Source: Hyphomicrobiales bacterium (GTDB lineage: Bacteria > Pseudomonadota > Alphaproteobacteria > Rhizobiales > Rhizobiaceae). From it: a DNA stretch of 64,000 bases. The translations under genes and the position numbers were made by a program. The DNA lies in NCBI GenBank assembly GCA_900466475.1, contig UBMI01000021.1:310001-374000 (forward strand). Direction: 5' to 3'. The notes under the pieces are model-generated. The model was not told the origin of the DNA. It was given only the letters and a program-made list of their open reading frames with translations, and searched no databases. Position 1 is the stretch's first letter. Each line of letters opens with the position of its first letter. Positions 52,185-61,477 of the stretch are shown here, in pieces.

Positions 52185-52213
52185 AACGCCGCCCCAAAAC
52201 TAGGGGTGGCGTT
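52185..52213. terminator. Hairpin downstream of rbsK
   Basis: AACGCCGCCCC (52185-52195) pairs with GGGGTGGCGTT (52203-52213), one G-T pair aside, around a 7-base loop. It lies 28 bp after the rbsK stop on the minus strand. The T tract on that side is weak (CCGGTTTT). Confidence 0.5.
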
Positions 52214-52240
52214 TTATGGGTTATTCGCAGTTGGACTGGA

Positions 52241-53140
52241 CTATATTCTGTCTGCGACTTCCGCTGCGAGCGGTATCGACGGTTGTGCACCCGGCTTCAG
52301 GCAGGCGAGCGAGCCGGCGACCGCTGCGCGGCGGAGCGCCGAGTCGAAATCCAGCCCTTCATCAAGGCTTGCCGCGAAGTAACCGCAGAACGTATCGCCG
52401 GCGCCGACAGTATCGACGGGTTCGATGACGAGGCCTTGCGCGCGGGCGATCTGACCATCCCGGATCGCGATGACGCCATCACCGCCGAGCGTGACGATCA
52501 GGGTCTGGCCGGTCTCCGCATGAAGACGCTCCAAAGCAGCCTCACGGTCACCGGCACTCATGTTTTCCCGTCCCGCCAGCCGCTCGAATTCGGTCTCGTT
52601 GGCAATGACGATATCGGCGAGCCGCCCAAGGCGCGGTGCATCTGGAATGAGTGGAGCGAGATTGAGAATGCTCGTGACGCCCTTGGCGCGAGAGGTGGCA
52701 AGCGCACGCTCGACCGCTTCAACCGGAATCTCGAGCTGCAGCATGAGGATATCGCCCTCATTCATGGCATTGACGGCAGCCTCGGCATTGGCGCCGTCGA
52801 CCTTGCCATTTGCGCCGGGAATAACAGCAATCATGTTCTCACCATCGCCGCCGACGAGAATGAGGGCAGTGCCAGTCGGTCCCTCGACACGCCTGACGCG
52901 GGAAAGATCGGTGCCGGCGCCGTCGAGAAGTTCGAGCGCACCTTCGGCAAACGCGTCCTTGCCGACAGCACCCGCCATATGGACATAACGTCCAGCCCGC
53001 CGGGCCGCGAGCGCCTGGTTGGCGCCTTTGCCGCCGGCAGCCGTTGCAAAACTGTTGCCGGCAACCGTTTCGCCGGGCTTCGGCAGGCGTTCGGTCGTGG
53101 CGATGAGGTCCATGTTGATGGAGCCGAAAACTGTAATCAT
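52241..53140 (-). CDS. rbsK: Ribokinase
   Basis: Phosphorylates ribose at O5. A PfkB-family kinase of 299 residues from ATG 53140 (MITVFGSINMDLIATTERLP). The sugar-binding AAGGKGANQALAARRAG is near residue 40 and the ATP/anion-hole motif DTVGAGDTFCGYFAASL near residue 250, with the catalytic Asp. No ribose transporter or RbsR is adjacent; it lies 44 bp downstream of rmuC on the same strand. It may recycle ribose released by the nucleoside hydrolase at 8 kb. Confidence 0.93.
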   Translation of the reverse strand: MITVFGSINMDLIATTERLPKPGETVAGNSFATAAGGKGANQALAARRAGRYVHMAGAVGKDAFAEGALELLDGAGTDLSRVRRVEGPTGTALILVGGDGENMIAVIPGANGKVDGANAEAAVNAMNEGDILMLQLEIPVEAVERALATSRAKGVTSILNLAPLIPDAPRLGRLADIVIANETEFERLAGRENMSAGDREAALERLHAETGQTLIVTLGGDGVIAIRDGQIARAQGLVIEPVDTVGAGDTFCGYFAASLDEGLDFDSALRRAAVAGSLACLKPGAQPSIPLAAEVADRI

Positions 53141-53184
53141 GGCATGTGCGTCCCTTGCTTCGGGCCGCGACACTGCCGAAGCGA

Positions 53185-54408
53185 TCATTCCTCGTCAACT
53201 ACCCTGAGCTTGAGCAGTCCAGTACGGCTTTCGACAGATTTGGCCGGCGCCTCGTTCTCGCGCGCCGGCTTGCCGTCGCCGCCTGCTTCAAATTCCAGCG
53301 CTTCGATCTTCGCACCCCGCTTGGTGAGCTTGTCCGCCGAGGTGATGATCTGGTCCACATCGCGCTGCGTCTGGGAAAAATGTCCCTGCAGCTTGCGTAC
53401 GCGTTCGTCGAGCCGGCCGAGATCGTCCATGAGGAGGGCGACTTCTCCCTGGATGACATGCGCCTGCGCCCGCATGCGCTGGTCTTTTAGTACGGCCTGA
53501 ATGACCTGGATTGACAGCATCAGGAGCGAGGGCGAGACGATGACGACCCGCGCGCGGTGAGCCTTCTGCACGATTGCCTCGAAATTTTCGTGAATTTCGG
53601 CAAAGATCGATTCCGAGGGAACGAAGAGGAAAGCCGTATCCTGTGTTTCCCCCTGAATCAGATATTTCTCGGAAATATCCTTGATATGGACTTCCATGTC
53701 GCGGCGAAACTGCTGTGCGGCGAGCTTGCCCGCATCCGGCCCGCCGGCATCGCGGATCGCGTTCCAGGCTTCGAGCGGAAATTTCGCGTCGATCACCAGC
53801 GGCGGTGCACCGTTCGGCATCCGGATCGTGCAGTCCGGTCGCGAGCCATTCGAAAGCGTCTGCTGAAAAGCATAGGCGCCCATGGGCAGGCCGTCGGCGA
53901 CGATCGTCTCCATGCGCGACTGGCCGAAGGCTCCACGCGTTTGCTTGTTGGAAAGAATGGCCTGCAGGCCGACGACATCCTTGGCAAGTGTCTGGATATT
54001 GCTTTGGGCGGCATCGATGACAGCCAGCCGTTCCTGCAGTTTCTGCAGGTTGTCATGCGTCGATTTCGTCTGCTCGGTCAGCGTCGAGCTCATGCGCTGC
54101 GTCATGCCATCGAGCCGCTGGTTGATCGCATGGTTGAGCTCTGCCTGCCTTGAACCGAAAACCTCGGCCATCGTCGAAATGCGTCCCTGCATCTCGGCCT
54201 GGATTTTCAGAAGCTCGGCCATGCGGGCTTCGCTTTCGGCAGCACGAAGATTGGCCTCTTCCGCCTCTTCGCGGCGTATGCCGGCATTGCGCAACGCAAA
54301 CACGATCGTCACGAGAATGACGACGGCGAGCGTGCCACCGGCAAACGCAAGCACGCCAGGGCTCAGCACGGGCAGGGAAATGGTGAGTGAGTCGGATGTC
54401 ATGGTCAT
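53185..54408 (-). CDS. rmuC: DNA recombination protein RmuC
   Basis: Limits inversions at short inverted repeats; a predicted nuclease-like protein. The 407 residues start with one transmembrane helix (about residues 10-35, PVLSPGVLAFAGGTLAVVIL), then a long coiled coil (MAELLKIQAEMQGRISTMAE), then the PD-(D/E)XK-like domain with APPLVIDAKFPLEAWNAI near residue 200. The ATG at 54408 is chosen; ATG 54402 is equally possible. Upstream 193 bp separate it from the divergent globin chemoreceptor. Confidence 0.9.
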   Translation of the reverse strand: MTMTSDSLTISLPVLSPGVLAFAGGTLAVVILVTIVFALRNAGIRREEAEEANLRAAESEARMAELLKIQAEMQGRISTMAEVFGSRQAELNHAINQRLDGMTQRMSSTLTEQTKSTHDNLQKLQERLAVIDAAQSNIQTLAKDVVGLQAILSNKQTRGAFGQSRMETIVADGLPMGAYAFQQTLSNGSRPDCTIRMPNGAPPLVIDAKFPLEAWNAIRDAGGPDAGKLAAQQFRRDMEVHIKDISEKYLIQGETQDTAFLFVPSESIFAEIHENFEAIVQKAHRARVVIVSPSLLMLSIQVIQAVLKDQRMRAQAHVIQGEVALLMDDLGRLDERVRKLQGHFSQTQRDVDQIITSADKLTKRGAKIEALEFEAGGDGKPARENEAPAKSVESRTGLLKLRVVDEE

Positions 54409-54601
54409 GCCGCACCATAACAAAATAACCGCCGATATCTAGATCAAAACGTGAACAATCCCCGCTATCCTGTGGGATGTTGTCGGGCTACCCCACTGGA
54501 ATGGAAGAAAAATTAGCGAGTACACTTAACCATTGCTAAACCATATTCGCCAAATCTGGCGCGGTAATTTCCCTCCGCATTCCCGCCAGATAGAGATCCC
54601 C

Positions 54602-56101
54602 ATGACTTCCCAGCAGACCGATAATGCCCTCAGGCAGCGCCTTGACTTCATTGAGCTCGACGATGAGGCACGCAAGAACCTGCGGGAACTGCGCCCGGCG
54701 ATCTCGGAGCTGCTCGGCGGCGCGCTGGACAAGTTCTATGGCAAGCTCGCCAAGACCCCGGCCGTCGCGAGCTTCTTTTCCGACAAGGCCCACATGGGTC
54801 ATGCCAAGAAGCGCCAGCAGGAACATTGGGGCAATCTCTCCGGCGGCAATTTCGACCAGAGCTATGTGAATGGCGTCACGGCCGTCGGCCGCACCCATGC
54901 CCGCATCGGCCTTGAGCCGCGCTGGTATATAGGCGGCTATGCGCTTGTCATGTCCGAGCTCGTCCGTGGTCTGATGGAAAAGCAGTGGCCTTCGCTCTTT
55001 GCCCGCCAGCAGGGAAAGACGCTCGCAGAAAAGCTGACCGCCGTCATCAAGGCGGCGATGCTCGATATGGACTATTCGATCTCGGTCTATCTGGAAGCGC
55101 TTGATGAGAAGCGCCGTGTTCTGGAAGAAGAACGCGCCCGGGCCGAAGCCGATCAGGCACTGGCGCTGGAGCATTTGCGTCGTGGCCTCGAAGCTCTTTC
55201 GCGTGGTGACCTTGAAGCGACGCTTCCTTCCGATCTGCCCGGCAATTTTCGCGGGATGGCCGAGGATTACAACAGGGCCGTCAGCGCACTGCGCGATTCC
55301 TTCACCTCCGTTCGCACGACGTCCCGCCACATTCTCGAAGGCGCCGATGTGATCTCCAGGGCGGGCGATGACCTCGCCCTGCGCACTGCTCAGCAGGCCG
55401 CCGGTGTTGAGGAAAGCTCGGCCGCCCTCCAACAGCTCTCCGTCAGCGTCAGCCAGACCGCCGCCAATGCCGAAAAGGCATCTGGCGCCGTGCGCGAAAC
55501 GCAGCAGAAGGCCAAGAATTCCGGCGAACTCGTCACCAGCGCCGTTTCGGCCATGGCAGGTATCGAGAAGTCCTCTACCGAAATCGCCAAGATTATCGGC
55601 GTCATCGACGAGATCGCTTTCCAGACCAACCTGCTGGCACTGAATGCCGGCGTCGAGGCTGCGCGTGCCGGTGACGCCGGCAAGGGCTTCGCGGTCGTTG
55701 CTCAGGAAGTCCGTCAGCTTGCCCAGCGCACTGCCGATGCCGCCAAGGAGATCAAGAACCTGATCTCCGAAAGCTCGACGCAGGTGAACGAGGGCGTAAA
55801 CATTGTCAGCAGCACCGGTGAGGCGCTGAGCGACATGATCAGCCGCATCGACATCATCAACAGTTTCGTCGCCGATATCGCCGCTGCCGCCCGCGATCAG
55901 GCAACCGGCGTCAATGAGGTGAGCATCGCCATCCGCAACATGGACACGATCACGCAGCAGAATTCCGGTATGGTGGAGCGTACGTCTGCCGAAACCCGCA
56001 GGCTGAAGGATGAGGTCGAGAACCTCATCCAGCTTCTGCAGCGTTTCCGTGCACGTGCCGAAGGCCGTCAGGCTGCCCCTGCCGCTCGTCGCGCGGCCTG
56101 A
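54602..56101 (+). CDS. Globin-coupled chemoreceptor (HemAT-like, soluble)
   Basis: A 499-residue chemotaxis transducer with no transmembrane segment. Residues 15-170 form a protoglobin sensor domain; His99 in GRTHARIGLEPRWYIGGY occupies the place of the heme-binding proximal His of HemAT. The signalling helices with IDEIAFQTNLLALNAGVEAA follow from about residue 250 to 480. It should respond to oxygen or another heme ligand and steer aerotaxis. R. leguminosarum IcpA, as I recall, has the same architecture. The C-terminus (EGRQAAPAARRAA) has no CheR pentapeptide. The start is ATG 54602. Confidence 0.93.
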   Translation: MTSQQTDNALRQRLDFIELDDEARKNLRELRPAISELLGGALDKFYGKLAKTPAVASFFSDKAHMGHAKKRQQEHWGNLSGGNFDQSYVNGVTAVGRTHARIGLEPRWYIGGYALVMSELVRGLMEKQWPSLFARQQGKTLAEKLTAVIKAAMLDMDYSISVYLEALDEKRRVLEEERARAEADQALALEHLRRGLEALSRGDLEATLPSDLPGNFRGMAEDYNRAVSALRDSFTSVRTTSRHILEGADVISRAGDDLALRTAQQAAGVEESSAALQQLSVSVSQTAANAEKASGAVRETQQKAKNSGELVTSAVSAMAGIEKSSTEIAKIIGVIDEIAFQTNLLALNAGVEAARAGDAGKGFAVVAQEVRQLAQRTADAAKEIKNLISESSTQVNEGVNIVSSTGEALSDMISRIDIINSFVADIAAAARDQATGVNEVSIAIRNMDTITQQNSGMVERTSAETRRLKDEVENLIQLLQRFRARAEGRQAAPAARRAA

Positions 56102-56116
56102 TAATCTCGACGAAAA

Positions 56117-56154
56117 CCGGGCAGGCGCTGCAAAAAACCGCAATCCCTGCCCGG
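56117..56154 (+). terminator. Hairpin after the globin chemoreceptor gene
   Basis: CCGGGCAGG (56117-56125) pairs with CCTGCCCGG (56146-56154), 9 bp, with a 20-base A-rich loop, before def. No T tract follows; termination is uncertain. Confidence 0.35.
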
Positions 56155-56196
56155 CGGATGATTCCCTAGTGTGAAAAGATGCGTTATGGGAACGCC

Positions 56197-56712
56197 ATGA
56201 CCATCAAGCCACTCATCATTCTTCCCGACCCCCTTCTCCGTCAGGTTTCCCAGCCGATCGAGCGGGTCGACGCCGACCTGCAGCGCCTTTCCGACGACAT
56301 GTTGGAAACCATGTATGATGCGCCGGGCATCGGCCTTGCCGCGATCCAGATCGGCGTCCCGCGCCGCATGCTCGTTATCGATCTGTCGAAGGAAGGCGAG
56401 GAAAAGCAGCCGCTCATCTTCATCAATCCGGAGATCGTCCGCTCTTCGGACGAACGCTCGGTCTATGAGGAAGGCTGCCTTTCCATTCCCGACTATTATG
56501 CGGAAGTCGAACGCCCCGCGAATGTCACGGTCAAGTATCTTGATCGCGAAGGCAAGGAGCAGAGCGTTGAGGCTGATGGTCTTTTGGCGACATGCCTCCA
56601 GCACGAGATCGATCACTTGAATGGGGTGCTCTTCATCGATCATATTTCGCGGTTGAAGCGCGAAATGGTGATCAAGAAGTTCACCAAGGCTGCAAAGTCG
56701 AAGGTGCTCTGA
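56197..56712 (+). CDS. def: Peptide deformylase
   Basis: Removes the formyl group from nascent proteins. The 171 residues start at ATG 56197 (MTIKPLIILPDPLLRQVSQP). All three metal-enzyme motifs are present: GIGLAAIQIG near residue 48, EGCLSIP near 95 and QHEIDHLNG near 138, giving one Cys and two His ligands. fmt follows after 98 bp, the standard def-fmt order. Confidence 0.96.
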   Translation: MTIKPLIILPDPLLRQVSQPIERVDADLQRLSDDMLETMYDAPGIGLAAIQIGVPRRMLVIDLSKEGEEKQPLIFINPEIVRSSDERSVYEEGCLSIPDYYAEVERPANVTVKYLDREGKEQSVEADGLLATCLQHEIDHLNGVLFIDHISRLKREMVIKKFTKAAKSKVL

Positions 56713-56810
56713 GAGGGCCGACAGCAGCGACAAACAAAAGATTTGAGCGGGCTTGCTGGTGAGCCCGTAAACCCGTTTGAAGACGGTTGATCCTCATTTG
56801 GCGAGATAGA

Positions 56811-57746
56811 ATGTCTCTTCGTATCGTTTTCATGGGAACGCCCGACTTTTCCGTCCCGACGCTGCGCCTGCTCGTCGAAGCTGGCCATCAGATCATCGCC
56901 GTCTATACCCAGCCGCCACGGCCGGGCGGACGGCGCGGGCTTGATCTTCAGAAGTCGCCGGTGCACCAGGCGGCCGAGCTGCTCGGTCTGCCTGTCTTCA
57001 CACCGGTCAATTTCAAGGATCCGGAAGAGCGTGAGCGCTTCCGCGCCTTGGGTGCCGATGTCGGTGTGGTCGTTGCTTACGGCCTGCTGCTGCCCGAGGC
57101 TATCCTGACCGGCACGCGTTATGGCTGCTACAACGGCCATGCCTCGCTGCTGCCGCGCTGGCGCGGCGCGGCCCCCATCCAGCGGGCGATCATGGCTGGT
57201 GATGCCAAGACCGGCATGATGGTCATGAAGATGGACAAGGGCCTCGATACCGGCGACGTGGCGCTGACCCGTGAAGTCGAAATCGGCCCGAACATGACGG
57301 CAGGCGAATTGCACGACCGCCTGATGCATGTTGGCGCCAAAGCGATGGCCGAGGCTATGGTCAAGCTGGAGATGGACGATTTACCGCTTACGCCGCAGCC
57401 GGCCGAAGGCGTGCTCTATGCCACCAAGATCGACAAGGCGGAAACGCGCATCGATTTCGCCCGCGATGCCAAGGACGTTCACAACCATATCCGCGGCCTC
57501 GCACCTTTCCCGGGCGCCTGGTTCGAGCTCGTCGGCCACGACAAGGCGGAGCGCGTCAAGGTGCTGGGCTCGGAACTTGCGACGGGCGAGGGTATGGCTG
57601 GAACGCTTGTGACGGATGATCTCGTCGTCGCCTGCGGCACTGGTGCGGTTCGCCTCACGAAACTTCAGAAGGCCGGGGGCAAACCGCTCGCCGCGTCCGA
57701 CTTCCTGCGCGGCACGCCGCTTGTTGCCGGCACAAGGCTCGCCTGA
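56811..57746 (+). CDS. fmt: Methionyl-tRNA formyltransferase
   Basis: Formylates initiator Met-tRNA. The 311-residue protein from ATG 56811 has the N-terminal MGTPDFSVPTLRLLVEAGHQ, the active-site segment NGHASLLPRWRGAAPIQRAI near residue 110 with the catalytic Asn and His, and GLDTGDVAL near 150. A C-terminal tRNA-binding OB domain follows. Its stop overlaps the truA start (ATGA-type), so they are translationally coupled. Confidence 0.96.
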   Translation: MSLRIVFMGTPDFSVPTLRLLVEAGHQIIAVYTQPPRPGGRRGLDLQKSPVHQAAELLGLPVFTPVNFKDPEERERFRALGADVGVVVAYGLLLPEAILTGTRYGCYNGHASLLPRWRGAAPIQRAIMAGDAKTGMMVMKMDKGLDTGDVALTREVEIGPNMTAGELHDRLMHVGAKAMAEAMVKLEMDDLPLTPQPAEGVLYATKIDKAETRIDFARDAKDVHNHIRGLAPFPGAWFELVGHDKAERVKVLGSELATGEGMAGTLVTDDLVVACGTGAVRLTKLQKAGGKPLAASDFLRGTPLVAGTRLA

Positions 57747-58543
57747 TGCCGCGATACCGTATGATCGTCGAATATGACGGCGGCCCCTACGTCGGCTGGC
57801 AGCGGCAGGACAACGGACCATCGGTTCAGGGCGCAATCGAAAAGGCGATCTTCTCGGCATCGGGCGATGCCGTATCCATCCGCGGCGCGGGACGCACCGA
57901 TTCCGGCGTCCACGCCATGGGGCAGGTCGTCCATGCTGACCTTTCGAAGGACTGGTCCCCCTTCAAGCTCCAGAATGCGCTGAACGCCCATCTGAGGCTC
58001 GCCGGCGAGCAAGTGGCGATCCTCGACGTGGAGGCCACGAGCGAATTCTTCGATGCCCGCTTCTCGGCGCTCCGCCGGCACTATCTCTACCGCATCATCA
58101 GCCGGCGCGCGCCGCTGGCGCTGGAGGCGGGCAAGGCATGGTGGGTGCCGAAGCTGCTCGATCACGAGGTCATGCATGCGGCCGCCCAGACGCTCGTCGG
58201 CAACCATGATTTTTCCACCTTTCGTTCGGCACACTGCCAGGCAAACAGCCCTGTGCGCACGCTCGACCGGCTGGATGTGACCCGCAATGGCGAGCTGATC
58301 GAGATCCGCGCCACGGCCCAGAGCTTCCTGCACAACCAGATCCGCTCTTTCGCTGGAACGCTGAAGCTTGCAGGCGAGGGAAAGTGGACGCCTGATGATG
58401 TGCGTGCGGCGCTGGACGCACGTGATCGCAAGGCCTGTGGCCCCGTGGCCCCGCCCGACGGGCTCTATTTCATGCAGGTGGATTATCCCGAGGTGATCAC
58501 CGACCGCCGCAAGCCTGCAAATGACGAGGACGACTTTTCCTAG
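57746..58543 (+). CDS. truA: tRNA pseudouridine synthase A
   Basis: Makes pseudouridine at positions 38-40 of tRNAs. The 265-residue protein contains the catalytic Asp in RGAGRTDSGVHAMGQVVH near residue 52 and FDARFSALRRHYLYRI near 93, diagnostic for TruA. It is co-translated with fmt (1-bp overlap) and ends 1 bp from the convergent stop of the dap-operon membrane gene. Confidence 0.96.
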   Translation: MPRYRMIVEYDGGPYVGWQRQDNGPSVQGAIEKAIFSASGDAVSIRGAGRTDSGVHAMGQVVHADLSKDWSPFKLQNALNAHLRLAGEQVAILDVEATSEFFDARFSALRRHYLYRIISRRAPLALEAGKAWWVPKLLDHEVMHAAAQTLVGNHDFSTFRSAHCQANSPVRTLDRLDVTRNGELIEIRATAQSFLHNQIRSFAGTLKLAGEGKWTPDDVRAALDARDRKACGPVAPPDGLYFMQVDYPEVITDRRKPANDEDDFS

Positions 58544-58544
58544 T

Positions 58545-59141
58545 TCACGCCGGATAGATGCCGAGGAAGTTCTGCAGATATTCCGAAAGCAGCATCGACG
58601 GCACCAGCAGCACCAGCGTCAGAGCGCCGACCAGCAGGGCATGGCCCTGGCAGATCATCCTGAGGATGCGTGCCAGCACGAAGACCTGTGCCAGCATAAA
58701 CACGAGTAACAGCAGCGATACAATGCCGACGGAGCCTGGCAGGAAGAAGACGAGCGCCAGCAGCAGACCGTTGATATAGGCCAGCGGCACGCCGAGCCAG
58801 TTGATGCTGACTACGATGGGAGCAAAGCGCTCGCCCATGCGGAAAGCAAGCAACAACAGGCCGGCAAAGACCAGCGGCACGAACCAGTTCGCAAGCTCGA
58901 CCAGCCCTAGCCGGAAATAGAAGGGAAATCCGACATCGGTTTCCGGCGGCATTGATCGCAGAAAGGCATTGCGCCACCAGAGCCAGGAAATCCCTGTTGG
59001 CGGCAGGCACCAGAGGATCGCCCAGAAGGACCGGTTGACGCCGCGATCCGATATGTCGAGGAAGCGGAAGCCGCGCGGATCGAGCTTGATCAGCAGCCAG
59101 ATGCCGGCGAGATAATATTGAACCTCTCTAAAGCCCGGCAT
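58545..59141 (-). CDS. Multi-pass membrane protein of unknown function
   Basis: A 198-residue protein from ATG 59141 (MPGFREVQYYLAGIWLLIKL) with about five hydrophobic segments (SFWAILWCLPPTGISWLWW, ANWFVPLVFAGLLLLAFRM, YINGLLLALVFFLPGSVGIV, VSLLLLVFMLAQVFVLARIL and GALTLVLLVPSMLLSEY). I do not recognise the family. Its start overlaps the end of dapE by 14 bp, so it is co-translated with a lysine/diaminopimelate gene. A role in cell-wall precursor supply is inference from that. Confidence 0.75.
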   Translation of the reverse strand: MPGFREVQYYLAGIWLLIKLDPRGFRFLDISDRGVNRSFWAILWCLPPTGISWLWWRNAFLRSMPPETDVGFPFYFRLGLVELANWFVPLVFAGLLLLAFRMGERFAPIVVSINWLGVPLAYINGLLLALVFFLPGSVGIVSLLLLVFMLAQVFVLARILRMICQGHALLVGALTLVLLVPSMLLSEYLQNFLGIYPA

Positions 59142-60321
59142 TCGCAAACCATCGTTCGATGAAGGTCTCGTAAATCGCCGTCAGCGTCTCCAGATCTGCA
59201 ACGGCGACGCGTTCGTCGACCATGTGCATGGTCTGGCCGACAAGGCCGAATTCCACGACCGGGCAATAGTCCTTGATGAAGCGCGCATCCGAGGTACCGC
59301 CCGTCGTCGAGAGCGCCGGCGATGCGCCAGTGATGGCTTCGACTGCGGAGGAAAGCGAGGCGATCAGCGCATTGTTGCGTGTCAAGAAGACGTGGCTCGG
59401 GCGATCCGCCCATATGATCTCGTATTTCACCGGCTCGCGGCCCGGCCGCAATATACCGGCAGCGGCTGCCGCATCGAGCCGCCTGACGATCTCGGCCCGC
59501 AGCGTATCGGCCGTCCACGTATCGTTGAAGCGGATATTGAAGCTCGCGGAAGCCTTGGCGGGAATGACGTTGGTCGCCGGATTGCCGACATCGATGGTCG
59601 TCACTTCGAGATTGGACGGCTGGAAATCGTCGGTCCCGGCGTCGAACGGCGGGTCCATCAGCGCCTGCGTCAGCTGCAGCATGCCTCGCACCGGATTGTC
59701 AGCAAGATGCGGATAGGCGGCATGGCCCTGCACGCCATGCACGATGATCTTGCCGGAGAGCGAGCCGCGTCGGCCGATCTTGATCATGTCGCCAAGTTTG
59801 TTCGGATTGGTCGGCTCGCCGACCACGCAAGCATCCCAGGTCTCGCCGCGTTCGGCTGCCCACTGCAGAAGCTTGGTCGTACCGTTGATCGACGGGCCTT
59901 CCTCGTCGCCCGTGATCAGGAAGGAAATCGAGCCCTTCGGCAGGCCATGTTTTTCGACATGGCGGGCAACGGCTGCTGCAAAGCAGGCAACGCCTCCCTT
60001 CATGTCCACTGCGCCGCGGCCGAAAAGCTCGCCATCGGCGATCTCGGCGGCAAAGGGCGGGTGGGTCCATGCGCCTTCATCTCCCACCGGCACGACGTCT
60101 GTATGCCCCGCAAACATCAGATGCGGCCCCTCGGTGCCGAGGCGGGCATATAGATTCTCAACGTCGGGCGTGCCGGCCTCTTTCGCAACCATCCGGTCGA
60201 CTTTGAAACCGAGCGGGGAAAGCATGGCTTCCAGCGCAGATAGCGCTCCGCCTTCCGCCGGCGTCACGGACGGGCAGCGGATCAATGTCTGAAGATTAGC
60301 AACAGGATTCGTAGCGGTCAT
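59128..60321 (-). CDS. dapE: Succinyl-diaminopimelate desuccinylase
   Basis: Zinc hydrolase in the succinylase route to meso-diaminopimelate and lysine. The 397 residues from ATG 60321 have the M20 metal ligands FAGHTDVVPVGD (His), GAVDMKGGVACF (Asp) and LITGDEEGPSING (Glu-Glu), with a dimerisation domain inserted and NARFIKD-like DARFIKDYCPVVEFG near the end. It follows dapD by 103 bp; a hairpin lies between. Confidence 0.96.
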   Translation of the reverse strand: MTATNPVANLQTLIRCPSVTPAEGGALSALEAMLSPLGFKVDRMVAKEAGTPDVENLYARLGTEGPHLMFAGHTDVVPVGDEGAWTHPPFAAEIADGELFGRGAVDMKGGVACFAAAVARHVEKHGLPKGSISFLITGDEEGPSINGTTKLLQWAAERGETWDACVVGEPTNPNKLGDMIKIGRRGSLSGKIIVHGVQGHAAYPHLADNPVRGMLQLTQALMDPPFDAGTDDFQPSNLEVTTIDVGNPATNVIPAKASASFNIRFNDTWTADTLRAEIVRRLDAAAAAGILRPGREPVKYEIIWADRPSHVFLTRNNALIASLSSAVEAITGASPALSTTGGTSDARFIKDYCPVVEFGLVGQTMHMVDERVAVADLETLTAIYETFIERWFANAGL

Positions 60322-60357
60322 GGCGGTGGAATTATCCGGTGGGAATGGCAAAGACGT

Positions 60358-60381
60358 GGCAAGGCGTGAGCTCGCCTTGCC
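60358..60381 (-). terminator. Hairpin between dapD and dapE
   Basis: GGCAAGGCG (60358-60366) pairs with CGCCTTGCC (60373-60381), 9 bp around a 6-base loop. On the minus strand it follows the dapD stop by 43 bp and is trailed by ACGTCTTTGCC, so it could attenuate read-through into dapE. Confidence 0.5.
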
Positions 60382-60424
60382 CAAAAAGACGCCGATTGTT
60401 TACCGAATCAATATCGGGCTGTCA

Positions 60425-61282
60425 TCAATCTCTGAGCAGTTCGTTGATGCCGGTCTTGGAACGGGTCTGCTCGTCGACGCGCTTGACGATCACGGCGCAA
60501 TAGAGGTTCGGCGCCGGCTGGCCGTTCGCCATCGTCTTGTCAGATGGCAGCGAGCCCGCAACAACGACCGAATAGGGCGGCACTTCGCCATAGGTGATCT
60601 CGCCGCTGGCCCGATCGACGATCTTGGTGGACTTGCCGATGAAGACGCCCATGCCGAGCACCGAGCCTTCACGCACGATGCAGCCTTCGACCACTTCCGA
60701 ACGGGCGCCGATGAAGCAATTGTCTTCGATGATCGTCGGGCCGGCCTGCATCGGCTCCAGAACGCCGCCGATGCCGACGCCGCCGGAAAGATGCACGTGC
60801 TTGCCGATCTGTGCGCAGGAGCCGACAGTCGCCCAGGTGTCGACCATCGTTCCTTCGCCGACATAGGCGCCGAGATTGACGAAGGACGGCATCAGGATGG
60901 CGTTCGGGGCGATATAGGCCGAGCGGCGTACGACCGCGTTCGGCACGGCCCGGAAGCCGGCGGCGCGGAACTGGTTCTCGCCCCAGCCCTCGAACTTCGA
61001 GGGAACCTTGTCCCACCAGGTTGCCTGACCAGGACCGCCCTTGACGACTTCCATGTCGTTGAGGCGGAAGGAAAGCAGCACGGCCTTCTTCAGCCACTGA
61101 TTGACTTTCCAGGCGCCGTCGGCGCCGCGCTCGGCCACGCGCACCTTGCCCTCGTCGAGCAGGTTGAGAGCCGCCTCGACCGCATCGCGCACTTCACCCT
61201 TCGTCGACGTGTTCACATTGTCGCGATTGTCGAAGGCAGTTTCGAGGGTCTTTTCGAGGGATGCGAGGTCGGTGGCGCTCAT
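60425..61282 (-). CDS. dapD: 2,3,4,5-tetrahydropyridine-2,6-dicarboxylate N-succinyltransferase
   Basis: Succinylates tetrahydrodipicolinate in the diaminopimelate pathway. The 285-residue protein carries a left-handed beta-helix of hexapeptide repeats (about residues 105-230, with AYIAPNAILMPSFVNLGAYV and GSCAQIGKHVHLSGGVGIGG) flanked by helical domains. dapE follows on the same strand. Divergent from the LOG-family gene; an inverted repeat CGGAGTCTCCG at 61320-61330 lies in between. Confidence 0.95.
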   Translation of the reverse strand: MSATDLASLEKTLETAFDNRDNVNTSTKGEVRDAVEAALNLLDEGKVRVAERGADGAWKVNQWLKKAVLLSFRLNDMEVVKGGPGQATWWDKVPSKFEGWGENQFRAAGFRAVPNAVVRRSAYIAPNAILMPSFVNLGAYVGEGTMVDTWATVGSCAQIGKHVHLSGGVGIGGVLEPMQAGPTIIEDNCFIGARSEVVEGCIVREGSVLGMGVFIGKSTKIVDRASGEITYGEVPPYSVVVAGSLPSDKTMANGQPAPNLYCAVIVKRVDEQTRSKTGINELLRD

Positions 61283-61477
61283 GAGAATTCCTTAAACTTC
61301 GATCTTTATCGTGGAGACGACGGAGTCTCCGGAATTGCGGTTGGCGGGTTTTCACCCGATCTATAGCATGCGCCCGTAAAATGGAATGATTTTTCGGACA
61401 AGATCATATCTGGATTCAAGGCGTTATAGCGACATATCCGGTCACTTATGGCCGGTGATACTGAAAGGCATTTCGAT

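Noticed and set aside
54536..56143. 535-codon open frame on the minus strand opposite the globin chemoreceptor
   Set aside because: Antisense shadow caused by G+C-rich codon use; no recognisable motif or ribosome-binding site.
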